Assembly (NCBI RefSeq): GCF_903819335.1
Contig: NZ_CAIJDE010000044.1
Coordinates: 79,003 to 143,002, forward strand
DNA: 64,000 nucleotides
Source of the DNA: Flavobacterium panici
GTDB taxonomy: Bacteria; Bacteroidota; Bacteroidia; Flavobacteriales; Flavobacteriaceae
Reading direction: 5' to 3'
Shown: positions 6,856 through 14,841 of the stretch, piece by piece
Layout of the letters: each line of letters begins with the position of its first letter
Position numbering within the stretch: the stretch's first letter is position 1
The notes under the pieces: generated by a model
Databases searched by the model: none
The model's input: the letters and a program-made list of their open reading frames with translations, nothing else
What the model was told of the DNA's origin: nothing
Translations under genes and position numbers: made by a program

Positions 6856-8721
6856 ATGAAAGTCAAGAAAATTACATTTTTTATTTTAATGTGTTTTGTA
6901 CAAGGTTTTTCGCAAACCTATGTATCAACAACAGGAAACGATACAACAGGTACGGGAACCGCTGCGCTGCCGTATAAAACCATTGTAAAAGGAGTTCAGG
7001 CCGCGCCATCTGGAGGAACAGTTTTAGTGCTTTCCGGAACGTATGCCGTAACGGGACCAATTTTTGTTGGAAAGCCATTAACCATTCAAAAAAGCGGATC
7101 TGGTGCCGTTGTTGTAAATGCTTCAGGATGGACAAGTACTGATACGTATGTTTTAGGAATTGTGAATACAAGCAATGTTACTATAGATGGTTTAACGATT
7201 TCGAACAAAATTGGAAACGGAAGTAAAGGAATCTGGATTTTAGCCAATTCTGGTGCAACAGCCAATTTGAATAACATTACAATCAAAAATTGTATTGTTA
7301 AAAATATCGGCTGGATTAGCAATAATCTTTCGGCGATTCCTGCAAACAGCGGTATTGTTACCAATGCCATAAAAGTCGACGGAGGAAACGGAACATATGC
7401 CATTACAAACGTAAAAATCGAAACTAATGAAGTTGCAAATTGCGCAACAGGCTGGGGAGAAGCTGTAACCGTAACTGGAAACGTAAACGGATTTTCGGTT
7501 TCTGGAAATACGGTTTATGACATTGCGAATATTGGAATTGTGGCCGCAGGAAATTATTTATCAACCGGAGCAGCAAGCAATAATCAGGCGCGAAACGGTA
7601 TCATTGCTTCCAATGAAGTTTTTAATTGTATGAGTGCTGTTGCCAATAGCGCGGGTATTTATGTAGACGGTGCTTTAAATTGTACGGTACAAAGAAATGA
7701 AGTTTTCAATTGTGGAGTAGGACTTTCTGTTGGTGCAGAACAAAATACTTCAACCGGAAACGGAGGTCTTTCTACAGGACATATTGTCAACAACAATTCG
7801 GTTTATAACAATGTAATCACAGGAGCAATTTTTGGAGGTGTTAACGGATCTGGTTATACTACAAGTGTGGGAAATACCAAAATCTTCAATAATACTTTTT
7901 ACAAAAACAGAACCGGAGCAACGATTAACGGAGTTACTACAATTCAGGGAACTGCAGTTTCTACATTAGCCGATATTTACGGAGGTGAAGTGCATTTTCA
8001 AAACAGTTCGGGAATTACATACAAAAACAATATTATGTATGCGACAACGGGTAAAAAAGCATTTTTAGCTTCTTACGGATACACGATTTCAAGTTTTGTT
8101 TCAAACTATAATTTATATTACAGAGAAACAAATACCGATTTTATCATCGATTTAACAGGAACAAGTTTTAACGGAAGTTCAACAACCGGATCGTATAATG
8201 CGGCACAGTTTGCCACAGCAACCGGACAAGACGTAAATTCTGTAGTTGGTTTACCAGGATTTACAAACGCTGCTGCTTTTAATTTTACGCTGGCTTCGGG
8301 AGCTTTTGCGACAGATAAAGGTGATCCAACTTATAGTTCGACTAATTCGGGAACTTTAGATTTTGATGATGATATTCGTAAAAGAAACGGAAGAATCGAT
8401 ATTGGATGTTCTGAATTACAGACAGGATCGACCTCTAAAAAAGCTGCAACTACAGTAGTTGCTGAAGAACAAATTGCCCCAAGCTTTTCTGTTTTCCCAA
8501 ATCCGGCTTCAGATGAAATCAATATTAATTTCGGAAAAAGCGTCAATTCAGCCCATATAATTTTATTAGATTTAAACGGAAGAGAACTTTTAAAACAAGA
8601 TTTCAGTTCGGTTGAATCAGCAAGAATTAATATTTCAAGTTTGAAGGTCAATTCACAATTAATAATTCTTCAAATTAATGCCGATAACGAAATAACGCAC
8701 AATAAAATTTACTTAAAATAA
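6856..8721 (+). CDS. T9SS-exported parallel beta-helix protein
   Basis: The 621-residue product has a signal peptide (MKVKKITFFILMCFVQGFSQ), then a right-handed parallel beta-helix of about 500 residues. The helix opens with TYVSTTGNDTTGTGTAALPY, the DUF1565/pectate-lyase-like entry motif, and continues through many Asn-rich turns (VKIETNEV, GFSVSGNTVYDI, TVQRNEVFNCG, TKIFNNTFYKN). The last ~75 residues (FSVFPNPASDEININF onward) are a type A T9SS sorting domain, so the protein is secreted or surface-anchored. Beta-helix proteins include polysaccharide lyases and several glycoside hydrolase families; the exact family cannot be named. The start at 6856 is preferred over 6832 because it begins the signal peptide. 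Shared operators tie it to the SusCD locus. Confidence 0.85.
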   Translation: MKVKKITFFILMCFVQGFSQTYVSTTGNDTTGTGTAALPYKTIVKGVQAAPSGGTVLVLSGTYAVTGPIFVGKPLTIQKSGSGAVVVNASGWTSTDTYVLGIVNTSNVTIDGLTISNKIGNGSKGIWILANSGATANLNNITIKNCIVKNIGWISNNLSAIPANSGIVTNAIKVDGGNGTYAITNVKIETNEVANCATGWGEAVTVTGNVNGFSVSGNTVYDIANIGIVAAGNYLSTGAASNNQARNGIIASNEVFNCMSAVANSAGIYVDGALNCTVQRNEVFNCGVGLSVGAEQNTSTGNGGLSTGHIVNNNSVYNNVITGAIFGGVNGSGYTTSVGNTKIFNNTFYKNRTGATINGVTTIQGTAVSTLADIYGGEVHFQNSSGITYKNNIMYATTGKKAFLASYGYTISSFVSNYNLYYRETNTDFIIDLTGTSFNGSSTTGSYNAAQFATATGQDVNSVVGLPGFTNAAAFNFTLASGAFATDKGDPTYSSTNSGTLDFDDDIRKRNGRIDIGCSELQTGSTSKKAATTVVAEEQIAPSFSVFPNPASDEININFGKSVNSAHIILLDLNGRELLKQDFSSVESARINISSLKVNSQLIILQINADNEITHNKIYLK

Positions 8722-8729
8722 TACTATTG

Positions 8730-8762
8730 AGGAGCAGAAGAATTTTTTCTTTTGCTCCTTTC
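8730..8762 (+). terminator. Terminator-like hairpin after the beta-helix gene
   Basis: AGGAGCAGAAG pairs with CTTTTGCTCCT (one mismatch) just after the stop codon. The T-run is short, so some read-through into the next gene is likely. Confidence 0.55.
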
Positions 8763-8793
8763 TATTTTTTTCAAAATTCCGTACCTTTTTAGA

Positions 8794-9429
8794 ATGAAAA
8801 ATTACAATGTAAACCGAATCGAGAAAAACATTTTACAAATAAATGGTTTGGGTGATAATCCCTTTTGGGATAAAGCAGAAACATTAATCGATTTTACTTC
8901 GCCCTGGAGTGATTTAGAACCTGAAAAAATAGAATTCAGATCGTTATGGGATACGGAGAATATTTATTTCTGCTACAAGGTTTACGATGATAGCATTCAC
9001 ATTGACAGACAAGATGATTCAATTGACAGTATTGGAGAATCAGACCGAGTTGAGATTTTCTTTAGAACAGATGAAAACCTAAATCCGTATTATTGTCTGG
9101 AAATTGATCCTACACCAAGAATCATGGATTTTATTGCTTCTCCTAAAAAGAAATTTGATTTTGACTGGAATTGGCCGGAAAATAATCTGTCGGTAAAATC
9201 AAGTATAAAAAGCGATCATTTTATTGTAGAATTCGCCATCAGCATTCAATCGCTGAAAAACTTTCATTTAATAAAAGACAACGTTATTGAAGCCGGAATT
9301 TTCAGAGCAAAATACATCAAACAGGAAAATAAATTATTTGAACCAACCTGGATTACGTGGGTAAATCCAAATACGGAAACTCCTAATTTTCATATTGCCA
9401 GTTCTTTTGGAACTTTGACTTTAGGCTAG
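8794..9429 (+). CDS. CBM9-like carbohydrate-binding protein, no signal peptide
   Basis: The 211-residue protein matches the CBM9-like beta-sandwich layout: NPFWDKAETLIDFTSPW, then FRSLWDTENIYFCYKVYDDS, SDRVEIFF, YYCLEIDPTPRIMDF, and a C-terminal block FHIASSFGTLTLG. Such domains bind sugar ends or decorate glycan-active enzymes. The start at 8794 is chosen because the upstream extension from 8752 overlaps the terminator hairpin and is not a good signal sequence; from 8794 no export signal remains, which is odd for a glycan-binding protein. It lies downstream of the beta-helix gene. Its last 30 bp have been copied into the repeat units that follow. Confidence 0.8.
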   Translation: MKNYNVNRIEKNILQINGLGDNPFWDKAETLIDFTSPWSDLEPEKIEFRSLWDTENIYFCYKVYDDSIHIDRQDDSIDSIGESDRVEIFFRTDENLNPYYCLEIDPTPRIMDFIASPKKKFDFDWNWPENNLSVKSSIKSDHFIVEFAISIQSLKNFHLIKDNVIEAGIFRAKYIKQENKLFEPTWITWVNPNTETPNFHIASSFGTLTLG

Positions 9430-10136
9430 CTATAAAAAACATAGCCAGTGGTTTCAAACACTGGAGCGCAATGAGAGCACAATAAATTATTATAACTCGT
9501 TTCCCACGGTTGAAACCGCGGGCTATATTTGCCAATCTTTGGTGGATATTTTAAACACATAGAGACATAGCTTTTCTGTGCGTTTAAAAAAGGCGTTTCA
9601 CTTGAATTAATGTACATAGCTTTTCTACACAATCTTGTCATTCCGAGGAAGTACTTTTGGTACTTTAACTTTAGGCTAGCTATATAAAACATAGCCAGTG
9701 GTTTCAACCACTGGAACACAATGAGAGCACATTAAATTATCATAACTCGTTTCCCACGGTTGAAACCGCGGGCTATATTTGCCAATCTTTGGTGGATATT
9801 TTAAATACATAGAGACATAGCTTTTCTATGCGTTTAAAAAGGCGTTTCACTTGCATTAATACACATAGCTTTTCTACACAATCTTGTCATTCCGAGGAAG
9901 TACTTTTAGCACTTTAACTTTAGGTTTAGCTACATAAAACATAGCCAGTGGTTTCAACCACTGGAACACAATGAGAGCACAATAAATTATCATAACTCGT
10001 TTCCCACGGTTGAAACCGCGGGCTATATTTGCCAATCTTTGGTGGATATTTTAAACACATAGAGACATAGCTTTTCTGTGCGTTTAAAAAAGGCGTTTCA
10101 CTTGCATTAATGCACATAGCTTTTCTACACAATCTT
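9401..10136. repeat. Three tandem 250-bp repeat units
   Basis: The landmark ATAGCCAGTGG occurs at about 9441, 9691 and 9941, giving a period of exactly 250 bp. Each unit contains the hairpin CCAGTGGTTTCAACCACTGG, a second hairpin CCCACGGTTGAAACCGCGGG, the terminal motif ACACATAGAGACATAG (one unit has a base change), and AAGGCGTTTCACTTG. Units 2 and 3 begin with a copy of the last 30 bp of the preceding gene (27 of 30 identical in unit 2). The antisense open frames at 9426-9719 and 9926-10141 repeat each other and are products of this periodicity. Confidence 0.9.
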
Positions 10137-10236
10137 GTCATTCCGAGGAACGAGGAATCTTCGTAAGTAACTTCGCATGAAGAATCGCCAATCTTTGTAG
10201 AGTTTCTTGTGAAGATTCCTCGTTCCTCGGAATGAC
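10137..10236. repeat. Perfect 26-bp inverted repeat
   Basis: A 26-bp arm at 10137-10162, beginning GTCATTCCGAGGAACGAGGA, is repeated in perfect inverted orientation at 10211-10236. It interrupts the repeat block and could form a long cruciform or RNA hairpin. Its outer bases resemble those of the element at 16231-16330. Confidence 0.85.
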
Positions 10237-10257
10237 AAACTTTGAGATCTATGTTTG

Positions 10258-10316
10258 TTAATGCAAGTGAAACGCCTTTTTTAAGCGTAACAAAATCTAT
10301 GTCTCTATGTGTTTAA
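10258..10316. repeat. Right end of the ACACATAG element
   Basis: GCAAGTGAAACGCCTTTT followed by CTATGTCTCTATGTGT is the inverted partner of the ACACATAGAGACATAG motifs at 9559, 9809 and 10059. It closes the repeat block just before the LacI gene. The same right end is seen at 14800, 27940 and 34675. Confidence 0.8.
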
Positions 10317-10336
10317 ATAAAATACCCGCAAAGAAC

Positions 10337-11377
10337 CTATAAAAAGTAATCCTTAGCGTTCTCCGTATTTACAATATCAATTGGAAGTAATTTTTCGGGA
10401 CTAATTTCTTTTTCAAAAATAAAATGCTCAATCAAACTTGTAGTTCCTAAATAAGCCTGACGTTTCGGGTTTTGGTGAATCAAAAAATCTATCGTTTTAT
10501 TGTTCAGATATTCCAGATTATTCTCTAATAAATCATAACCCACAAGCGCGATTTTCTTTTCAGGATTTTTGGCAATAATTTTTGCAACCTGATACGCTTT
10601 AGAAGTCGTTACAAAAAGACCTTCAATAGCTGGATTTGATTCCAGATATTCTTTTAAAGTAGTTTTAAATTGAGGATGTTTTACTTTAAAGGTTTTAATT
10701 TCGAATTTTCCGGTTTCCAGATTTTCAAAATAATCTCTAAAACCTTTCTCTTTTTCCTGCATGTGAATGGCATTTTCGTAATCTTCATCAATATGAACAA
10801 TTGCGATTGTACCTTTCTTAATCAATAAATCTAATAAACGTGCAGCAATTCTTCCGCTTTGAAATAAATCCTGTCCAACAAAACTTTTTATCGCACTCGA
10901 TTTAAGCTGATTATTAAAAATACTCGAAATAATACCTTTAGAATTATAAGTTTCAATAGCGTCAAGAGCTTCTTTATGGAATAACGGCACAAGCAAAACC
11001 GCATCTGGAGAAGAATTTAATACGTTTTGATTCGTTTCTACAAAAGAAGCCGTACTTGTAGGATCAAACAGGAAAATCTCCACTTTTACGTTAAAAGATT
11101 TAAACTCTTTTTTGGCATCGTTTATACCATCAATACAAGGCTGCCAATACGGATCGTTTGCAGAATCAGGAATAAGGACACAAATAGAGTAAATCTGCGT
11201 TTTCTTTAAACTTCGTGCCATTAAATTAGGCTGATAATCAATTCTGTCCAGAACTTCATTCACCTTTTTCAGGGCATCTTCAGACACTTTTCCTCTTTTA
11301 TGCAAAACACGGTCAACAGTCCCTTTTGAAACTCCTGCAAGTTCTGCAATATCCTTAATTGTATAAATCTTATCCAT
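10337..11377 (-). CDS. LacI-family regulator of the amino-sugar locus
   Basis: The 346-residue protein opens with a LacI helix-turn-helix and hinge (MDKIYTIKDIAELAGVSKGT, then VDRVLHKRG, and a YQPNLMARSL hinge). The type I periplasmic-binding-protein fold follows (ICVLIPDSANDPYWQPCIDG, DAVLLVPL, FVGQDLFQSGRIAARLL, IEGLFVTTS, IALVGYD), where a sugar or sugar-phosphate effector would bind. The start at 11377 places the helix-turn-helix at the N-terminus; an upstream start at 11404 adds only an unlikely hydrophobic extension. It is divergent from the nucleotidyltransferase operon, and three pairs of TGTGYTCGAACACA sites indicate a regulon covering 6.5-30.5 kb. Confidence 0.9.
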   Translation of the reverse strand: MDKIYTIKDIAELAGVSKGTVDRVLHKRGKVSEDALKKVNEVLDRIDYQPNLMARSLKKTQIYSICVLIPDSANDPYWQPCIDGINDAKKEFKSFNVKVEIFLFDPTSTASFVETNQNVLNSSPDAVLLVPLFHKEALDAIETYNSKGIISSIFNNQLKSSAIKSFVGQDLFQSGRIAARLLDLLIKKGTIAIVHIDEDYENAIHMQEKEKGFRDYFENLETGKFEIKTFKVKHPQFKTTLKEYLESNPAIEGLFVTTSKAYQVAKIIAKNPEKKIALVGYDLLENNLEYLNNKTIDFLIHQNPKRQAYLGTTSLIEHFIFEKEISPEKLLPIDIVNTENAKDYFL

Positions 11378-11427
11378 ATAGAAACAAATATATATAAAAA
11401 TCAAATATGAGAAAATATTAAATTACA

Positions 11428-11509
11428 TGTGTTCGAAAACATTTTTATTGTGTTCGAGCACATTTTAACACAATTTTCTTTTTTTATAAAATATTAATAT
11501 ATACTTTAG
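11428..11509 (+). promoter_or_regulatory. LacI operators and promoter of the nucleotidyltransferase operon
   Basis: Operators TGTGTTCGAAAACA (11428-11441) and TGTGTTCGAGCACA (11449-11462) are 21 bp apart centre to centre, two helical turns. TACTTTAG at 11502-11509 is the likely -7 box, 39 bp after the second operator, but no exact TTG precedes it. Being in the divergent gap, the sites could also control the lacI gene itself. A leader of about 190 bp without further features precedes ATG 11698. Confidence 0.75.
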
Positions 11510-11697
11510 CCGAATATTAATCACATTACGCATCATATTAACGATATAATTGTTAGATTAATATTTATTTTTCAATTTATAAGAGAAATTTTCAATATCT
11601 AAAAATTGCAAAATAATCGCTTTGTCAGAATCATTTTGAAAAGCCGAAAAACGACCAAAAACCTTAAAAATAATAACCAACTAATAATACTATTTAA

Positions 11698-12606
11698 ATG
11701 AGCAAAAGTAAACCTACTCTCGTGATCCTGGCGGCAGGTATTGGAAGTCGATATGGAGGATTAAAACAGTTAGATACATTTACGCCCGAAGGAGATACCA
11801 TTATGGATTTTTCGATATATGATGCATTGCAGGCAGGTTTTGGAAAATTTGTATTTATTATAAGTAAAAACATCGAAGAAGAGTGCAAAGAGATATTCAA
11901 TAAAAAATTAGAAGGAAAAGCTGAGGTAGGATATGTTTTTCAGGAAATTGAAAATGTACCGCCGCAATACTTAAATCCCGAAAGAAAAAAGCCGTGGGGA
12001 ACGGGACACGCACTTTTAATGGCAAAAGATGAAGTAACCGAAAATTTCGCCATCATAAACGCCGATGATTTTTACGGAAAAGAAGCTTTTGAAATCATGG
12101 CAAAAGCCTTGACAGAATTAGATAAAGAATCATACAATTTTAATATGATGGCATATCTTTTAAAAAATACCGTTTCAGATCATGGCTTTGTTTCCAGAGG
12201 TGAATGTCAGGTTGATGAAAATAATTACTTGACGGATGTTACTGAACGTACGCATATCGAAAAAATAGACGGGAAATTAATGCGTAAAGACGATAACGGA
12301 GCATTTATTCCTATTGATGAAAATACAATCGTTTCTATGAATTTTTGGGGCTTTACACCAAAATGTTTTGAATTTGGAGGTGCACTTTTTGAGCAATTCC
12401 TAAAAGAAAACGAACACGATTTAAAAGCCGAGTTTTTTATTACATCTGTCGTAAATGAGATTTTAAAATCAGATAATGCGTCTGTCGAAGTACTTCAGTC
12501 CAATGCAAAATGGTTTGGAGTAACCTATAAAGAGGATAAAGAAATAGTAAAAAAAGAAATTGAAAAGTTAAGAGCGCAAAAAGTTTATCCAACAAATCTT
12601 TGGTAA
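11698..12606 (+). CDS. Sugar-1-phosphate nucleotidyltransferase
   Basis: The 302-residue protein starts with the nucleotidyltransferase signature LVILAAGIGSRYGGLKQL (the GxGxR loop that binds the NTP, with the conserved Lys shortly after). It continues with GTGHALLMAKD and FAIINADDFYG, whose acidic pair binds the metal. Enzymes of this fold join a sugar-1-phosphate to UTP or dTTP. In this operon the next genes encode a sugar kinase and a UDP-sugar epimerase, so the likely reaction is GalNAc-1-P (or GlcNAc-1-P) plus UTP to the UDP-sugar, or its reverse; that assignment is inference. The spacing to the kinase gene is 1 bp. Confidence 0.85.
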   Translation: MSKSKPTLVILAAGIGSRYGGLKQLDTFTPEGDTIMDFSIYDALQAGFGKFVFIISKNIEEECKEIFNKKLEGKAEVGYVFQEIENVPPQYLNPERKKPWGTGHALLMAKDEVTENFAIINADDFYGKEAFEIMAKALTELDKESYNFNMMAYLLKNTVSDHGFVSRGECQVDENNYLTDVTERTHIEKIDGKLMRKDDNGAFIPIDENTIVSMNFWGFTPKCFEFGGALFEQFLKENEHDLKAEFFITSVVNEILKSDNASVEVLQSNAKWFGVTYKEDKEIVKKEIEKLRAQKVYPTNLW

Positions 12607-12607
12607 T

Positions 12608-13711
12608 ATGACAGCCGAACAACTAAAATTTATATTCGAACAGTTTGACCATATCGAGGTTTTTAAAACCTTCGAAGAACTGTCTTCCGGTCATATTAAT
12701 GACACGTATTTACTAACGACTCAAAGTGGTAAACAATTTATTTTACAGCGTATTAACGAAGGTGTTTTTAAAGATGTTCCGGGATTAATTGCCAATAAAG
12801 TAAGCGTTAGTAAACATTTACAGAAAAAATTAAAAAATTTATCTGAAGCTGAATTAAAGCGCAGGGTTTTAACTTTCATCGGAACAAAAAAAGGCATTTT
12901 TTATTATCAGGACAAAGATGGAAATTTCTGGAATGTAATGGTTTATATTGAAGGAAGTTTGACTTTTGAAACCGTAAACAACCAAGAAATTGCATACGAA
13001 GGCGGAAAGCTTTTCGGCGAATTTTTAAACCTGACAAGCGATTTCGACGCCAGAAAATTGACAGAAGTAATTCCGAATTTTCATAATATGGCGTTTCGTT
13101 ATTCGCAGTTTGATACTGCTTTAAAAGAAGCTTCAGAACAAAGAATTGAGCAGGCAAAAATCTTAATTCAAAATGTTCAGGATTTAAAAGAGGAAATGCA
13201 TATTCTTCAAAATTTAAAAGACGCCAAAAAAATCAAACTTAGAGTTACGCACAACGATACAAAAATCTCCAACGCACTTTTTGACCAAAATAAAAAAGGA
13301 CTTTGTGTGATTGATACAGATACCGTTATGCCGGGAATTATTCATTATGATTTTGGAGATGCGATCAGAACAATCTGCAACACAGCAGCCGAAGACGAAC
13401 AAAATCTCGATTTGGTAAATTTCAATTTAGAGTTTTACAAAGCGTATGTAAAAGGCTTTTTAGAGAAGACAAATTCATCGCTTTCAACATTAGAAATAAA
13501 ATATCTTCCGCTTGGCGCAAAAACTATGACTTTTATAATGGCTTTGCGTTTTTTAACGGATTTCCTAAATGATGATGTGTATTATAAAACAGAATATCCC
13601 GAACATAATTTAGATCGTTCAAGAAACCAATTTAAGTTAATTGAAAGTCTTACCGAACAATTCAGGGAAATGGAAGATTATAATTTGAATTTCATAGGAT
13701 CATTAAAATAA
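12608..13711 (+). CDS. APH-family kinase, N-acetylhexosamine 1-kinase-like
   Basis: The 367-residue protein belongs to the aminoglycoside/choline phosphotransferase fold. The catalytic loop reads THNDTKISNALFD (His215, Asp217, Asn222) and the metal-binding segment VIDTDTVMPG (Asp236, Asp238), followed by HYDFGDAIR. The N-terminal part has a glycine/serine loop LSSGHINDTYLL for ATP. The best known sugar-acting members are NahK kinases, which phosphorylate GlcNAc or GalNAc at C1. The position between a nucleotidyltransferase and a UDP-sugar 4-epimerase mirrors the bifidobacterial nahK context, so a GalNAc/GlcNAc 1-kinase role is proposed. An unrelated small-molecule kinase remains possible. Confidence 0.8.
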   Translation: MTAEQLKFIFEQFDHIEVFKTFEELSSGHINDTYLLTTQSGKQFILQRINEGVFKDVPGLIANKVSVSKHLQKKLKNLSEAELKRRVLTFIGTKKGIFYYQDKDGNFWNVMVYIEGSLTFETVNNQEIAYEGGKLFGEFLNLTSDFDARKLTEVIPNFHNMAFRYSQFDTALKEASEQRIEQAKILIQNVQDLKEEMHILQNLKDAKKIKLRVTHNDTKISNALFDQNKKGLCVIDTDTVMPGIIHYDFGDAIRTICNTAAEDEQNLDLVNFNLEFYKAYVKGFLEKTNSSLSTLEIKYLPLGAKTMTFIMALRFLTDFLNDDVYYKTEYPEHNLDRSRNQFKLIESLTEQFREMEDYNLNFIGSLK

Positions 13712-13716
13712 AAAAG

Positions 13717-14643
13717 ATGAAAAAATATGTAATTACCGGAGGTGCCGGTTTTATAGGAAGCCATATTGCAGAACATTTATCCAATCAGGGACATAAAGTT
13801 TTGATACTTGATAGTCTTAGAACGGGATTCGAACACAACCTAAACGGATTAAATGTTGAATTTGTAAAAGGGGATATTCGAGACGAAAATTTGGTTAATG
13901 AAGTGATAAGCGGAGCAAGCGGTGTTTTTCATTTGGCAGCTTTAGTAAGCGTTCCCGAATCTCTTTTGAAAATCAAAGAATGTATCGAAATCAATACCAT
14001 AGGAACGATTAATATTCTCGAAGCAGCAAAAAATAATGTAGCTTGTAAAGTCGTATTGTCAACATCGGCAGCCAATTATGGCAACAATCCGGTTTTACCA
14101 AAAGTAGAAACGATGTTTCCGGAACCAATGACACCATACGCGATTACCAAATTAGACGGCGAATATTATTTAAAAATGTATTTAGATCAATATCAGGTTC
14201 CAACAGCTTCTTTAAGATATTTCAACGTTTTTGGCCCGCGTCAAAATCCAGAATCGGCTTATGCGGCGGCTGTGCCTATTTTTATCAATAAAGCACTTCA
14301 AAACAAACCAATAACCATTTACGGAGACGGATCGCAGACCAGAGATTTTATTTATGTGAAAGATGTTGTAAAAGCGAATATTCTCGCTTCGCAAAAAGGA
14401 AGCGAAACTTATAATGTTGCTTTAGGGCACAGCACATCGGTTTTAGAACTGGCCGAAAAAATTATAAAAATCACCAATTCTAAATCGCAGATCAAATTTT
14501 TAGATGAAAGACCCGGCGATATCAAACATTCAAAAGCTAATCCTGAAAAATTCAATCAGTTAGGTTTTAAACCAGAATACACAATTGATCAGGCATTAGA
14601 AGAAACCATTCTGTTTTACCATCAGGAATTAGTCAGTAAATAA
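13717..14643 (+). CDS. UDP-sugar 4-epimerase, GalE/Gne-like
   Basis: The 308-residue protein is an extended short-chain dehydrogenase. The NAD-binding loop is ITGGAGFIGSH (Gly8, Gly11, Gly14), the catalytic Ser sits in LSTSAANYG and the Tyr/Lys pair in TPYAITK (Tyr141, Lys145). The substrate-binding blocks RYFNVFGPRQNP, ITIYGDGSQTRDFIYVKDV and ERPGDI are those of GalE/WbpP-like UDP-hexose 4-epimerases. In this context it would interconvert UDP-GalNAc and UDP-GlcNAc, but UDP-Gal/UDP-Glc cannot be excluded from sequence. It begins 5 bp after the kinase stop. Confidence 0.85.
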   Translation: MKKYVITGGAGFIGSHIAEHLSNQGHKVLILDSLRTGFEHNLNGLNVEFVKGDIRDENLVNEVISGASGVFHLAALVSVPESLLKIKECIEINTIGTINILEAAKNNVACKVVLSTSAANYGNNPVLPKVETMFPEPMTPYAITKLDGEYYLKMYLDQYQVPTASLRYFNVFGPRQNPESAYAAAVPIFINKALQNKPITIYGDGSQTRDFIYVKDVVKANILASQKGSETYNVALGHSTSVLELAEKIIKITNSKSQIKFLDERPGDIKHSKANPEKFNQLGFKPEYTIDQALEETILFYHQELVSK

Positions 14644-14677
14644 TTTTTAGATCAAAATATACAATGCATAAGAATAT

Positions 14678-14813
14678 TTAAGCACATAGAAACATAGGTT
14701 TAAATGTGTATAAAAAAGAATACCAAAGAAACAAGTTCCACACATAGCTATGTTTATTTGAATAAGTGAATGTCTTTTTTAAACCGCCCAAATCTATGTT
14801 TCTATGTGTTAAA
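14678..14813. repeat. ACACATAG-ended element, degenerate copy
   Basis: GCACATAGAAACATAG near 14680 faces CTATGTTTCTATGTGT near 14795-14810. The internal AAGTGAATGTC is a worn form of the AAGTGAAACGCC motif of the other copies. It lies inside the operon between the epimerase and symporter genes, which continue in the same direction. Confidence 0.75.
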
Positions 14814-14841
14814 AATTACTAACAAAGAACAAACCAAAAAT

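Noticed and set aside
9426..10141. Two similar antisense open frames (97 and 71 codons)
   Set aside because: They are copies of each other imposed by the 250-bp tandem repeat, cross hairpins and have no start signal.
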